In this document: positions 16,618 through 25,990 of the stretch, piece after piece
Layout of the letters: each line of letters opens with the position of its first letter
Numbering within the stretch: position 1 is the stretch's first letter
From: Vibrio toranzoniae
GTDB lineage: Bacteria > Pseudomonadota > Gammaproteobacteria > Enterobacterales > Vibrionaceae
Assembly: GCF_024347655.1 (NCBI RefSeq)
Contig: NZ_AP025514.1
Coordinates: 186,001 to 250,000, forward strand
Direction of reading: 5' to 3'
Length of the DNA: 64,000 nt
Translations under genes and position numbers: made by a program
The notes under the pieces: model-generated
Database searches by the model: none
What the model was told of the DNA's origin: nothing
The model's input: only the letters and a program-made list of their open reading frames with translations

Positions 16618-17988
16618 TTAAGCTAACGCTTCTTTCTCTCGTTCGATATCTTTTTGTTTGTGGTGTGCACGCTCACCCAAGAAGGCGTAAAGCAGACAAA
16701 TGATTGAAGCGACACAAGCACCGACCAAAATAATGAAACCACCATCCCAGCCGTAGTGATCCACCATAAAGCCAAGTACCGCATTGGCAGCAACCGCACC
16801 ACCTAAGTAACCAAATAGCCCGGTGAGGCCTGCCGCCGTACCCGCGGCTTTTTTCGGTGCCAGTTCAAGCGCATACAAACCGATCAGCATCACAGGGCCG
16901 TAAATAAGGAAACCAATCGCAATCAGTGCCAGCATATCAACCGTTGGGTTACCGGCTGGGTTTAGCCAGTACACCAATACGGCGACGGTGACCAAAACCA
17001 TAAAGAGAATCCCAGCTGGTGCACGGCGGCCCTTAAACAGCTTATCTGAAATCCAACCACATAATAAGGTGCCCGGAATACCAGCCCACTCATACAAGAA
17101 ATAAGCCCAAGACGATTTATCCACCGAGAAGTCTTTCGCTTCTTTTAAGTAAACCGGCGCCCAATCGAGTACACCATAACGGATAAGGTAAACAAACGCA
17201 TTTGCGATCGCGATAGACCACAACAACTTATTAGAGAAGACATACTTAAAGAAAATTTCCTTCGCCGTCATTTCTGTCTCATGGGACGTATTGTAGTCGT
17301 CTGGGTAATCGTTTTTGTGTTCTTCAATCGGTGGTAGGCCACAAGATTGAGGGGTATCTCTTACCGTAAACCAAACAAAAACAGCGACGAGAGTGGCAAA
17401 AAATGCAGGAACATAAAAAGCGGTGCGCCAGTCATCGTTGAAAGCCCAAAGCCCCAATAAAAACATTGGACCAATCAATCCGCCGCCAACGTTATGAGCG
17501 ACATTCCATACCGACACTATCTCGCCACGTTCTTTGCGTGACCACCAGTGAACCATCGTTCGCCCACAAGCTGGCCAGCCCATACCTTGAAACCAACCAT
17601 TCAAAAACAGCAGGATAAACATCGCGGTAATGCTGCCGGTTGCCCATGGCATAAAGCCAAAGCAGAACATCACCAGCGCCGACATTAACAAGCCACCACT
17701 GAGGAAATAACGAGGGTTGGAGCGATCAGACACGCTGCCCATTAAAAATTTTGATAAACCGTAAGCGATAGAGACGGCCGCCAACGCTACCCCTAGCTCT
17801 CCTCGGCTGAACCCCTGCTCAATAAGATAGGGCATCGCCAAACTAAAGTTTTTGCGGACTAAATAGTAACCCGCGTAACCAACGAAGATGCCGAGAAAAA
17901 GCTGCCAGCGTAATCGCGCATAGGTGCCATCAACCTTATCGGCTGATAAGCGATCGATATGCGCCATAGGTTTGAATATTCCAAACAT
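16618..17988 (-). CDS. glpT: Glycerol-3-phosphate/phosphate antiporter
   Basis: A 456-residue major-facilitator transporter with about 12 membrane helices. Signature segments of the organophosphate:phosphate antiporter family are visible: [39 protein letters not shown] and [10 protein letters not shown]. It exchanges periplasmic sn-glycerol-3-phosphate for phosphate. The start at 17988 gives the family's usual length; an upstream in-frame ATG would add 18 implausible residues. It is first in glpT-glpQ and is preceded by a GlpR-like operator. Confidence 0.95.
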   Translation of the reverse strand: MFGIFKPMAHIDRLSADKVDGTYARLRWQLFLGIFVGYAGYYLVRKNFSLAMPYLIEQGFSRGELGVALAAVSIAYGLSKFLMGSVSDRSNPRYFLSGGLLMSALVMFCFGFMPWATGSITAMFILLFLNGWFQGMGWPACGRTMVHWWSRKERGEIVSVWNVAHNVGGGLIGPMFLLGLWAFNDDWRTAFYVPAFFATLVAVFVWFTVRDTPQSCGLPPIEEHKNDYPDDYNTSHETEMTAKEIFFKYVFSNKLLWSIAIANAFVYLIRYGVLDWAPVYLKEAKDFSVDKSSWAYFLYEWAGIPGTLLCGWISDKLFKGRRAPAGILFMVLVTVAVLVYWLNPAGNPTVDMLALIAIGFLIYGPVMLIGLYALELAPKKAAGTAAGLTGLFGYLGGAVAANAVLGFMVDHYGWDGGFIILVGACVASIICLLYAFLGERAHHKQKDIEREKEALA

Positions 17989-18025
17989 AGAAACCTCATA
18001 AAAATTGGGTTTAAAACGTACAATA

Positions 18026-18044
18026 AATGCTCGAACGAACAATC
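18026..18044 (-). promoter_or_regulatory. GlpR-like operator upstream of glpT
   Basis: TGCTCG-AA-CGAACA forms an inverted repeat resembling GlpR half-sites (TGTTCG/CGAACA). A further TTCGAA-containing half-site follows at about 18054. The position about 40 bp upstream of glpT fits glycerol-3-phosphate-responsive repression. No binding data can be seen from sequence. Confidence 0.5.
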
Positions 18045-18239
18045 TTGATCATCATTCGAAAGTGCACGCATTGTATGTGCTTCAAAATTAATTTCTGTGA
18101 TAGAGATTGTCATTAACAAAAAAGATCATTTAATACAGCATATTAGTTTCATTTAATTAGAGCGAGCTTCATGTTTTCGCTTGCGTGTTTTTAACCAAGA
18201 TGAGCATGAATGTGAGAAGTGATGAGTAAACGAGCGACA

Positions 18240-18374
18240 AAAAATAAAGAGCAGTAACGAGATGCGAGTGGCGAGATACAAAAAGCACCGCGCTTCGTAT
18301 CCCGTTTACTCGCTACCCGCATCTGCTCTTTCAGCGCTTCGAATCCTGTTTACTCGTCACCCGCATCTGCTTTT
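18240..18374. repeat. Dispersed intergenic repeats between glpT and the holin gene
   Basis: Two near copies of a ~45-bp unit: CGCTTCGTATCCCGTTTACT... and CGCTTCGAATCCTGTTTACT..., each ending CCGCATCTGCT(C)TTT. A reverse-complement version (GATGCGAGTGGCGAG) occurs at about 18260, so the region can fold. The rest of the 386-bp gap holds the glpT promoter; no gene is seen. Confidence 0.6.
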
Positions 18375-18710
18375 CTATTTCTTAACCACGCCCCCTGTTA
18401 AATACAAACCAATCGCCGCTAATACCGGATAGCCAAAGGCTTCATTGGTCATTTCCCCCAACGGTTTCCAATCGTAGCCGTGCATACAACCCAAAATCAC
18501 CATCACATGCAGTGCCACATAAGGAATGGTGAACAACAACACAATGTAGCGCTGCACTAACTTAAAAGGCTCATAGGCTTTAAGCAGTGCCAGTTTGTGC
18601 TTCGCTTTTTCTTCATCAGTAAAAAACATCGCATCTCCTGTGTTGGTGAGTGCATCTAACCCTTTGTTAATGGAAGACTGGCTCCCAAATATTCGCCCGA
18701 ACAATGTCAT
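18375..18710 (-). CDS. Putative phage-type holin (three-helix family)
   Basis: About 111 residues. A short amphipathic N-terminus with a charged segment (DEEKAKHKLALLKAYEPF) is followed by two or three hydrophobic helices (YIVLLFTIPYVALHVMVILG, then YPVLAAIGLYLTGGVV) and a short Lys tail. This layout matches 3-helix holins that open the inner membrane for an endolysin. ATG 18710 is chosen because AAGGAG lies 5 bp upstream. It follows the amidase gene on the same strand, giving an endolysin-holin pair. No spanin or structural phage gene is nearby. Holin function is inferred from topology and context. Confidence 0.65.
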   Translation of the reverse strand: MTLFGRIFGSQSSINKGLDALTNTGDAMFFTDEEKAKHKLALLKAYEPFKLVQRYIVLLFTIPYVALHVMVILGCMHGYDWKPLGEMTNEAFGYPVLAAIGLYLTGGVVKK

Positions 18711-18832
18711 GCTGCTCCTTGGTTCGTGGATTGGCTTTGGCTGTATTACCCTTTCGCTCTTCATCTCGGCTTTTCCGCTCTTCGCATCTCGCTACCCGTC
18801 ACTCGCATCCGCACTTCCTGCTTTTCGCATCT

Positions 18833-19477
18833 CTAATCAGCTCTTAGCCTCACCACCGGACACGCCTTATTTACCCCCCAATCTTTATGCCCCTTCACAT
18901 TCTCATCTGAAATCAAGAACTGCTCTTGCAAGGCCGCCACCAAACCAAACAGTGCCTTACGCTGTGCAAGCGTGAAGTTATCTTCTGGTTGCAGTTCGGA
19001 ATTACAACCACCGACCATGCAAACGCCAATATTGCCCTTGTTGTGTCCTTTCACATGCGCGCCGGTTTGCGACAGCGGCCTACCCAGTTCGACATCCCCA
19101 TTGCGACGAATCACAAAGTGATACCCCACATCGCGCCAGCCTCTCTTTTTATGCCATCGGCGAATATCGGCGACGTGAACATCTTGCTCCGACGGTGTGG
19201 CGCTGCAATGCACAGTAATAAAAGAGTAGGGCGGGCAATGAGGTAAGCGGAGTAACACCGAAACCAGGCTGAAAGAATAGGAGGCTGAAGGCAAACAAGG
19301 ATCTAACGAAGGGATGAACTCCACCTCGCCCGCTTGTTTTTCGGAATGAGCCTGCTCTTGCGAACCAGTCGGCTCTTCTGAATAGGGCGACTTTTGCGAA
19401 TCATCTTGCTCTTGCAAAACAGACGCGGCTAACGGCTGGTGTGGAACTCGATCAGTTGCTGGTGGAGTGTTTGACAA
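18833..19477 (-). CDS. T7-lysozyme-like N-acetylmuramoyl-L-alanine amidase (endolysin)
   Basis: The C-terminal ~130 residues closely follow T7 lysozyme: VHCSATPSEQDV, RRWHKKRGWRDVGYHFVIRR, NIGVCMVGG and VNKACP. Expected zinc ligands are His90, His197 and Cys206, with catalytic Tyr119 and Lys204. It should cleave the MurNAc-L-Ala amide bond in peptidoglycan. The reading frame opens at TTG 19477 with AGAGGA upstream, overlapping the end of the upstream gene by 49 bp. This gives an unusual ~85-residue Glu/Gln/Ser/Pro-rich extension; a GTG nearer the domain is an alternative start. There is no signal peptide, so release needs the holin. Confidence 0.85.
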   Translation of the reverse strand: MSNTPPATDRVPHQPLAASVLQEQDDSQKSPYSEEPTGSQEQAHSEKQAGEVEFIPSLDPCLPSASYSFSLVSVLLRLPHCPPYSFITVHCSATPSEQDVHVADIRRWHKKRGWRDVGYHFVIRRNGDVELGRPLSQTGAHVKGHNKGNIGVCMVGGCNSELQPEDNFTLAQRKALFGLVAALQEQFLISDENVKGHKDWGVNKACPVVRLRAD

Positions 19478-19890
19478 AATAAATCCTCTTGTTGTTGTAA
19501 CCAGGTGACTAAAAACGTTGATAACGATTCTTTTAAATCAGGGTGTAATGCGATGTGTTGTCGCAAACTCGCGGCTACGGTTTTTGCATAACCGGCGTGG
19601 TGACTGACATAACGTAAATACATCACGCAATAACCCAGAGGCTGGCTTCGCCGCGCTCGGCTGATCATCCAACACATGTCTTCATAGCTGGGATCTTCAA
19701 AACGCTCCTCTTCAAAACAAACCGATTCATCACTTATCGAACCATCAGCCATTAATCCATTGCTATCACGGCACCCGTCGCTCTGACTAACAAGTAGCGG
19801 CAGGTAAGACCGATTGAGGGAATAAGGACGACACTCGATGCTCGCCATGCCCGGCTGGTACGCTGAAATAAAAAGAGAAACTATCGCCTT
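19429..19890 (-). CDS. Hypothetical protein upstream of the endolysin
   Basis: About 153 residues, starting at ATG 19890 with AAGGTG 5 bp upstream. I do not recognise it. It has no membrane segment or signal peptide. It has an acidic middle stretch (SDESVCFEEERFEDPSYEDM) and a helical C-terminal half (ASLRQHIALHPDLKESLSTF). Its end overlaps the long form of the amidase, so the two are probably co-transcribed and perhaps translationally coupled. The context (endolysin, holin) suggests a phage or satellite origin. A longer form starting at 20013 is less likely because it lacks a ribosome site. Confidence 0.55.
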   Translation of the reverse strand, partial: KAIVSLFISAYQPGMASIECRPYSLNRSYLPLLVSQSDGCRDSNGLMADGSISDESVCFEEERFEDPSYEDMCWMISRARRSQPLGYCVMYLRYVSHHAGYAKTVAASLRQHIALHPDLKESLSTFLVTWLQQQEDLFCQTLHQQLIEFHTSR

Positions 19891-20058
19891 CATTAAGCAC
19901 CTTATTGCTGTATGGGGAGGGCAATGTACTTCAAGACTTTTGATTGGGGTTGGTGGCAATAACGCGAAAAAGGAAGAGCGCAGAAAAGTGAGAGGTGCTT
20001 CGAAGGTTATCATCTTAAGTCATGTTCTTGTTGCATATCAGTGAGAACACATAGGAAA

Positions 20059-20118
20059 AACACTTTTTGTTACTTTTTATCTCGCGTCACCTTCGCCCCC
20101 AAAGCCCCAAAAAGTGTT
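20059..20118. promoter_or_regulatory. 11-bp inverted repeat in the divergent control region
   Basis: AACACTTTTTG (20059-20069) and its exact reverse complement CAAAAAGTGTT (20108-20118) are 38 bp apart. They lie between the minus-strand lysis-type genes and the plus-strand replication-type gene. A second inverted pair, GTCTATC/GATAGAC, lies at 20150-20191. These are candidate operators or part of an origin. The 19891-20213 gap holds nothing else I can name. Confidence 0.45.
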
Positions 20119-20213
20119 GTTAATGCCTTTTTCATCAATGGTTATGCATGTCTATCCGCTTTTATAGCGAGAACGATTTAAGTAGATAGACCCATTAACA
20201 AGGAGCGTTATTC

Positions 20214-21265
20214 ATGTGTGTTTCCCTCATTCTCTCTTTCATCCCATTAAAAACCGGCTCGCCGATAAGCAAGTTGGTGTTATTAAAATTGGCCGACAAT
20301 GCCGACGCGCGTGGCGTCTGTTTTCCATCCTTAAATTACCTAGCACAATATTGTGAAGTATCGGTAAGAACCGTGAAGCGGCACCTTAACGAGCTAGAAA
20401 AACAAGGGTTTGTGAAGCGGATAAAGCGGTTTGATAAAAAAGCCGTCAGCGCAGCAATTTGTATCAATTACGCCTACCCAGCGGTTGTCATATTGAACAG
20501 AGCGATTTAGACCGATCGGGCTCCGATAAAGCCGAGAGCGATCAACCGGAACTCAACCCAAGCCTTCCACAAAGTGACCATTCAGACACCCACCAGGGTG
20601 ACTCACGATCCAACACGGAGAGTGATCGCCCGGCACACATAATCTTTCATAAAGAACATAAAACAGGTATCAGCTTGAAAAGCGGCATGGTAGACGACGC
20701 TGATATTATGGATACCCCCAACAGCTCTGAAGAGCATGCGACCTCCATACCTAAAGCCAAAAAAGAAGCCGTGATTGATCTGCTCACCGAAGAGGGCTGC
20801 GCCCCGATTTATCATGAGTTCTACGAAATATTAAAACGCACCTACCCGAAGTTAGATGTGCTGCAAGAACTGCATGCCATGCAAGCTTGGTTATACATCA
20901 ACCCCGACAAGCGCAAACCCTTTGAACACATCGGCCACTTTGTGAATGGTTGGCTAAGAAGAAGTGCCCAAGCGAAGATCAAGCGAGGTTTAACGCCTGC
21001 CCTTCAGCAAACCAAAGGCCCTAAGCAAGCCCACACGGTTAAACAAAAAAGAGCGGCTAAACCAACAGGCACCAATAAACCGACAGCTGATCTCCACCAT
21101 GCGCGTTCTCTCCAAAGCGACCAAGTTGAAAATAAGCAGCAACAACCAACACCGGTCTCTCAGGCCCTAGCGGACTACAAAGCCAAAAGCACCACCAACC
21201 CGTTTGAAGCGCGTATCAAGGCCCTAATTCAATCCAAATCGGCGAATACCGACACCGAGCAGTGA
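20214..21265 (+). pseudogene. HTH replication-type protein, split by a -1 frameshift in an A6 run
   Basis: Frame 1 (20214-20510, ATG after AAGGAG) encodes an N-terminal winged-helix/HTH domain (CFPSLNYLAQYCEVSVRTVK, RHLNELEKQGFVKRIKRFDKK), typical of phage or plasmid replication-initiation proteins. The expected continuation, SRQRSNLYQLRLPSGCH, is in the -1 frame from 20441 and runs to 21265, with a hydrophilic linker and a helical region (IDLLTEEGCAPIYHEFYEIL). Joining the frames at A20436-A20441 gives about 350 residues. So either one A is missing (mutation or base-calling error in a homopolymer) or the AAAAAAG run is a slippage site. The unshifted product would be only 98 residues. Confidence 0.6.
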
Positions 21266-21361
21266 GCACCGGAATTTCACATTACTCAAAGGCTTAGATT
21301 AGCCAACGCGAACACAGACATAAAAACGTCAAGAGACAAAGGTAAAATTAGGAGAGGGCAC

Positions 21362-21682
21362 ATGGACGATACCAACCTAAAAAAGCTGACAACGGAAGAA
21401 AAGGTCACCATTTTGGAAAAGGAGGTCGCGCGAGTAGAAGGACGCATCGGCGAGTTCTTAAATTTGCTGGTTAACCACTACCCACAAGGGCTAACACGCA
21501 CAGAAATTAAGGCATTGTTGGCGGTGAACAATAATGAAAGTTTTGTCTCACTTTATAGAAACGGTAAGATCTTCATTGATATAGAAAAGCGCTACTGCGA
21601 CGCAGCACAAGAAAACCGCTACCACATAGGGACGCAGTTTCTGCAAGACGTACAATGCTTTCGCTGGGTGAATGCTTGGTAA
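21362..21682 (+). CDS. Hypothetical protein of the phage-like module
   Basis: A 106-residue protein with a strong ribosome site (TTAGGAGAGGGC) before ATG. It has an N-terminal helix rich in Lys/Glu (KKLTTEEKVTILEKEVARVE), then a winged-helix-like region (LLVNHYPQGLTRTEIKALLAVNNNESFVSLYRNG). No cysteine pair, signal or membrane segment is visible. I do not recognise the family. It follows the replication-type gene by about 96 bp on the same strand and may be co-transcribed. A small DNA-binding accessory protein is plausible but unproven. Confidence 0.6.
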   Translation: MDDTNLKKLTTEEKVTILEKEVARVEGRIGEFLNLLVNHYPQGLTRTEIKALLAVNNNESFVSLYRNGKIFIDIEKRYCDAAQENRYHIGTQFLQDVQCFRWVNAW

Positions 21683-21797
21683 GATGTTCGACCACTTCGC
21701 TTATAAATCAAACTGGTTAATATGCACTTACTTTGCTAGAATCCCCTGCGCAAAACAGCCACGGATAGCTGGGGGATGCATTCACCCCGTAAATACC

Positions 21798-21833
21798 TTG
21801 CCTTTAGGAGCCAAACCTAAGGGCGGTAGCGTG
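21798..21833 (+). promoter_or_regulatory. JUMPStart sequence with ops element
   Basis: GGCGGTAGCGTG (21822-21833) is an exact ops core, preceded by GGAGCCAAACCTAAG, which resembles the upstream part of JUMPStart leaders of O-antigen and capsule operons. It is on the coding strand, 190 bp upstream of tviB. RfaH recruitment here would allow read-through of the ~15-kb operon. The rest of 21683-22022 is leader or promoter sequence without a gene. Confidence 0.9.
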
Positions 21834-22022
21834 CCTGAATCTTAATGACTAGCCGAGTCTAGAACACTAACTATCTCTTCTTAAACTAAATTAAATATGT
21901 CTGAGTAACTAAAAGTGTACTGAGGCATTTTTTGGTGTCTACCCATCACTAAGTTCAATCGAAACCAGTGAAAAGGTGGGACCTCAATAAAAATAATTAT
22001 TAACAATCAGGTTTTATTACTT

Positions 22023-23303
22023 ATGGATTTGTCAGTAGAAAATGCAAAAATTGCAATAATTGGCTTAGGTTACGTTGGTTTACCTTTGGCCGTAGAGTTT
22101 GGTAAAAAGTCGTCAACAATTGGCTTTGATATTAACCAAGTACGTATTGATGAACTGGCACTTGGTCGTGATAGTACGCTAGAGTGTAGTGACAATGAAC
22201 TTGCGGAAGCCTCTCACCTTTCTTACACCACCTCTCTTCAAGACTTAAAAGAGTGCAATGTCTATATTGTTACCGTTCCAACCCCCATTGATGAGCATAA
22301 ACAACCCGATCTAACACCATTGGTTAAAGCGTCAGAAGCGTTAGGCACAGTGGTATCAGAAGGCGATATTATTGTTTATGAATCAACTGTTTACCCTGGC
22401 GCGACAGAAGAAGATTGCATTCCAGTTGTTGAGCGTGTTTCTGGCCTTAAGTTTAACCAAGACTTTTTTGCTGGTTACTCACCTGAACGTATTAATCCAG
22501 GTGATAAAGAACACCGCGTGACTAATATCTTAAAAGTAACCAGTGGTTCGACACCAGAAGTGGCTGAATACGTAGATCAACTTTACAAGCGCATTATCAC
22601 CGCTGGCACACACAAAGCATCTTCTATCAAAGTGGCAGAAGCGGCAAAAGTGATTGAAAACACGCAACGTGATGTAAACATTGCCTTGATTAACGAACTT
22701 TCAATCATTTTTAATAAGCTTGGTATTGATACGTTAGAAGTACTTGAAGCTGCGGGCACAAAATGGAACTTCCTTCCATTCCGCCCGGGCTTGGTCGGTG
22801 GCCACTGTATTGGTGTGGATCCTTATTACCTAACGCACAAAGCGCAAACAGTGGGTTACCATCCAGAGATGATCTTAGCGGGGCGCCGACTAAATGATGG
22901 TATGGGGCAGTATGTTGTTTCTCAATTAGTTAAAAAAATGCTGACAAAACGCATTCACGTAGAGGGTGCAAACGTACTGTTGATGGGGCTAACTTTTAAA
23001 GAGAACTGTCCCGACCTACGCAATACTAAAGTGGTTGACATTGTCTCTGAATTGAAAGAGTACAACATTAATGTAGACATTATGGACCCATGGTGTTCAA
23101 GCGAAGAAGCGCAACACGAATACGGCCTAACTTTGTGTGAGAAAGAACAACAAAATCATTACGATGCAATCATCATGGCTGTATCTCACAACGAATTCAA
23201 AGAGATGGGCGTAGAAAAAATCCGCTCGTTTGGTAAATCAGAGCATGTTCTGTATGACTTGAAGTACGTTCTAGACAAAGAAAGTGTGGATATGCGTCTT
23301 TAA
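22023..23303 (+). CDS. tviB: UDP-N-acetyl-D-hexosamine 6-dehydrogenase (TviB/WbpO type)
   Basis: A 426-residue UDP-sugar dehydrogenase. It has the NAD-binding motif [11 protein letters not shown] near the N-terminus, [12 protein letters not shown], the helix [17 protein letters not shown] with catalytic lysine/asparagine, and the active-site Cys in [12 protein letters not shown]. It oxidises UDP-GlcNAc (or UDP-GalNAc) twice to the uronic acid. It is followed by the TviC-type 4-epimerase, as in Vi antigen and Pseudomonas WbpO/WbpP, so UDP-GalNAcA is the likely product. It is first in the operon behind the JUMPStart leader. An intrinsic terminator follows at 23319-23358. Confidence 0.93.
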   Translation: MDLSVENAKIAIIGLGYVGLPLAVEFGKKSSTIGFDINQVRIDELALGRDSTLECSDNELAEASHLSYTTSLQDLKECNVYIVTVPTPIDEHKQPDLTPLVKASEALGTVVSEGDIIVYESTVYPGATEEDCIPVVERVSGLKFNQDFFAGYSPERINPGDKEHRVTNILKVTSGSTPEVAEYVDQLYKRIITAGTHKASSIKVAEAAKVIENTQRDVNIALINELSIIFNKLGIDTLEVLEAAGTKWNFLPFRPGLVGGHCIGVDPYYLTHKAQTVGYHPEMILAGRRLNDGMGQYVVSQLVKKMLTKRIHVEGANVLLMGLTFKENCPDLRNTKVVDIVSELKEYNINVDIMDPWCSSEEAQHEYGLTLCEKEQQNHYDAIIMAVSHNEFKEMGVEKIRSFGKSEHVLYDLKYVLDKESVDMRL

Positions 23304-23318
23304 TTTATAGACAGAACT

Positions 23319-23358
23319 AAAACTCAGGAGAGAAACGTTTTAGCTCCTGAGTTTTATT
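23319..23358 (+). terminator. Terminator inside the polysaccharide operon, after tviB
   Basis: AAAACTCAGGAG pairs perfectly with CTCCTGAGTTTT around a 13-base loop. It lies between tviB and tviC, two genes of one pathway, so it should cause polarity unless transcription complexes carry RfaH. Confidence 0.8.
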
Positions 23359-23495
23359 ATGAGGTAGGAACGAGAACCTCAACACTGTAAGCTGAACTTA
23401 TTCATACTGAGTTTCGAGAAACGAATGTGGCTCAGAGTTTATAAACACAGTTTATCCTGTCGAAAAATAATATTTGCCTCTCCACGGAAAACACA

Positions 23496-24524
23496 ATGAC
23501 CAAATACGAACAAATCCAACAAGAGCTAGCTGAGTCACCAAAAACATGGTTAGTAACGGGTGTTGCGGGCTTTATTGGCTCAAACCTACTTGAAAAATTA
23601 CTAAAGCTTGATCAAACCGTGGTGGGGTTAGATAACTTCGCAACGGGGCATCAGCATAACTTAGATGAAGTTAAAGGCTTAGTAAGCGACGCTCAGTGGG
23701 AGCGTTTTAACTTTATTAAAGGCGACATCCGAGAGCCTCAAACATGCCAACAAGCCGTAAAAGGCGTTGATTACGTACTGCACCAAGCAGCACTAGGTTC
23801 TGTACCTCGCTCTATCGCTGATCCACTTACCACGAATGCAGCAAACATCACCGGTTTTCTAAACATGCTAGACGCTGCAAAAGAAGAAGGGGTAAGCAGC
23901 TTTACTTATGCAGCGAGCAGCTCTACATATGGTGACCATCCTGCATTGCCAAAAGTGGAAGAAAATATTGGCAACCCACTTTCGCCTTACGCAGTAACTA
24001 AATACGTAAATGAGCTTTATGCGGGTGTATATGCACGTACTTACAATTTTAAGGCGATTGGACTTCGTTACTTCAACGTATTTGGTCCAAGGCAAGATCC
24101 AAACGGTGCTTACGCAGCGGTAATTCCAAAATGGACAGCAGCAATGATCAATGGAGAAGATATTTATATCAACGGTGACGGCGAGACAAGCCGAGATTTT
24201 TGCTTTATCGAAAATACAGTGCAAATGAATATTCTTGCTGCTACCGCAGAAGATGACGCTAAAGACAACGTATATAACGTTGCGGTAGGTGATCGCACAA
24301 CACTAAATGATTTATATAAAGCGATACAATCTGCACTTAAAGAGTGCGATATAAATGCGACCCAAGATCCAATATATCGTGACTTTAGAGCCGGTGATGT
24401 TCGTCATTCGCAAGCTGATGTAACTAAAGCGGTAAATGATTTAGATTATCAGCCAGAATATCGAATTTTAGAGGGGATTTCTAAGGCGATGAACTGGTAT
24501 GTTAAGAGCGAAAATAATGCTTAA
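23496..24524 (+). CDS. tviC: UDP-N-acetylhexosamine(uronate) 4-epimerase (TviC/WbpP type)
   Basis: A 342-residue extended short-chain dehydrogenase. The dinucleotide motif is [16 protein letters not shown], the catalytic Ser is in [10 protein letters not shown], and the Tyr/Lys pair is in YAVTKY. The [10 protein letters not shown] segment is characteristic of WbpP/TviC/Gne-type enzymes acting on N-acetylated sugars. It interconverts gluco and galacto forms of UDP-HexNAc or UDP-HexNAcA. It works with TviB just upstream. The gene starts 192 bp after tviB, beyond a terminator. Codon usage and base composition match tviB, unlike the AT-rich genes that follow. Confidence 0.93.
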   Translation: MTKYEQIQQELAESPKTWLVTGVAGFIGSNLLEKLLKLDQTVVGLDNFATGHQHNLDEVKGLVSDAQWERFNFIKGDIREPQTCQQAVKGVDYVLHQAALGSVPRSIADPLTTNAANITGFLNMLDAAKEEGVSSFTYAASSSTYGDHPALPKVEENIGNPLSPYAVTKYVNELYAGVYARTYNFKAIGLRYFNVFGPRQDPNGAYAAVIPKWTAAMINGEDIYINGDGETSRDFCFIENTVQMNILAATAEDDAKDNVYNVAVGDRTTLNDLYKAIQSALKECDINATQDPIYRDFRAGDVRHSQADVTKAVNDLDYQPEYRILEGISKAMNWYVKSENNA

Positions 24525-24565
24525 AGTTTTATACTTTATGAACGTGAAGTTAGTAAGAGAGTGAT

Positions 24566-25750
24566 ATGCAATACCTTTGTGTTCTAATTACCATTAATTT
24601 AGCTAGTTATATTGCAACAATTTACTTGTCAAATACTTTGACTGTTGAAGATTATAGTCAGCTTACTTTAGCATTGACAGTTTCATCACTAATTGCTGTA
24701 GTATCACTACTTGGTCGCTCAGAAATGATGCTGCGACGAATTTCACAGTCTAATTATCTTGTGCCTATAGCATCTATAATTTCATCTATAATTTTATCTA
24801 TAATTATTATTAGTAGTTACACATTGATATACAAATCAGAACTATCATATGTAATACTTGTAACTTCGTTAACTATAATCTCAATTGTTGTTGCATACAC
24901 TTCATCAATATTAAAGTTTAGATCAAAAACGATCCAGCTTGCATTAACGCAAAAGTCTAATAATGTATATAAATTAATAATAGCTGCAGTTTGTTTGTCC
25001 AGTACACTAAATTATCAAGAAATATCAATATATATTATGATTTCGATGTATTTTTTATACTTCGCTTATCACTTTCTTTTCACTTGTAAAGTAAACTACC
25101 AATTTTTAAATTTTAAAATGAATTTCTATGATAAAGAAGGTATTCCTTTTTTAATTAATGGGGTATCTTTTTTATTTTATTTTCAAGCAAGTGTGTTTGT
25201 ATTTGGTTATTACTCACTGGATTATGAGCTGGCTTTATATTCATTAGCGTTACTCCCTATAAGCGCTTATGCTTTGGTGTTTAATGCTTACTTTAACTCA
25301 CTAACTCAATCAAAGTTTTATCAATTAGCAGCTATTTCAAACGTTAATGCTATTTTGTACTTAAAAAAAATAATAAAATATCAATTTTACATTACACCAT
25401 TTATTTTATTGAGCTATTGTTTTTTAGTTTTTTTTGTTTCTCCTGAGGTGTTTGATCTTAATAAATATCCAGATCTGATTGAAATGATGATTTTACTTTT
25501 CCCTGTAATATTATTTAAGTTTTTCTCTTCTTCACTAAGTATTTATATGAACTTAAAAGAAAATATCAGGTTTAAAAATTTTGTTTGTATAGGTGCTGGA
25601 GTTATCGGGTTATTAGTATCTATTTTTGCAATTAAGTTATGGGGTATATCAGGGGCCTTAATTGCAACTTTGCTGGTTGAGTTATTTATCCTTATCGGGT
25701 ATTTATCTTCTTTTCTAAAACAAAAAATTACAACAAAAATTAGTGAATAA
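24566..25750 (+). CDS. wzx: Polysaccharide flippase (Wzx-type, MATE/MVF superfamily)
   Basis: A 394-residue very hydrophobic protein with about 10-12 membrane helices and few charged loops. It would move undecaprenyl-diphosphate-linked repeat units across the inner membrane. The sequence starts almost directly in the first helix (CVLITINLASYIATIYLSN), slightly shorter than many Wzx proteins (about 420). It lacks soluble domains. ATG 24566 has GAGAGTG upstream and lies 41 bp after tviC. The base composition is strongly AT-rich, as is usual for Wzx/Wzy genes. The assignment rests on topology and location, since these families diverge rapidly. Confidence 0.82.
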   Translation: MQYLCVLITINLASYIATIYLSNTLTVEDYSQLTLALTVSSLIAVVSLLGRSEMMLRRISQSNYLVPIASIISSIILSIIIISSYTLIYKSELSYVILVTSLTIISIVVAYTSSILKFRSKTIQLALTQKSNNVYKLIIAAVCLSSTLNYQEISIYIMISMYFLYFAYHFLFTCKVNYQFLNFKMNFYDKEGIPFLINGVSFLFYFQASVFVFGYYSLDYELALYSLALLPISAYALVFNAYFNSLTQSKFYQLAAISNVNAILYLKKIIKYQFYITPFILLSYCFLVFFVSPEVFDLNKYPDLIEMMILLFPVILFKFFSSSLSIYMNLKENIRFKNFVCIGAGVIGLLVSIFAIKLWGISGALIATLLVELFILIGYLSSFLKQKITTKISE

Positions 25751-25990
25751 CTTTAGTTTGTTTAATATCTGATTAAGGTGAAGTGAGTCTACAGGCTACT
25801 AGATGTAACTCTGATGCATCTTTGTTATTGCCTACTTATAATAGGGACTTGCAAGAGCTTTATATTAATTATAATAACAGTAATTTATATTTTTCTATCT
25901 ATTGTTAAACTTTTGGCTGCGTTGGAATCTTATGTAAGTAGTTCCTAGCGTTTATAAAAACGATATACAAAATTTTGGTTATAAATTTTT

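Noticed and set aside
18595..18975. 126-codon plus-strand frame overlapping the holin and amidase genes
   Set aside because: Both genes on the other strand have clear family features and good ribosome sites; this frame has neither.
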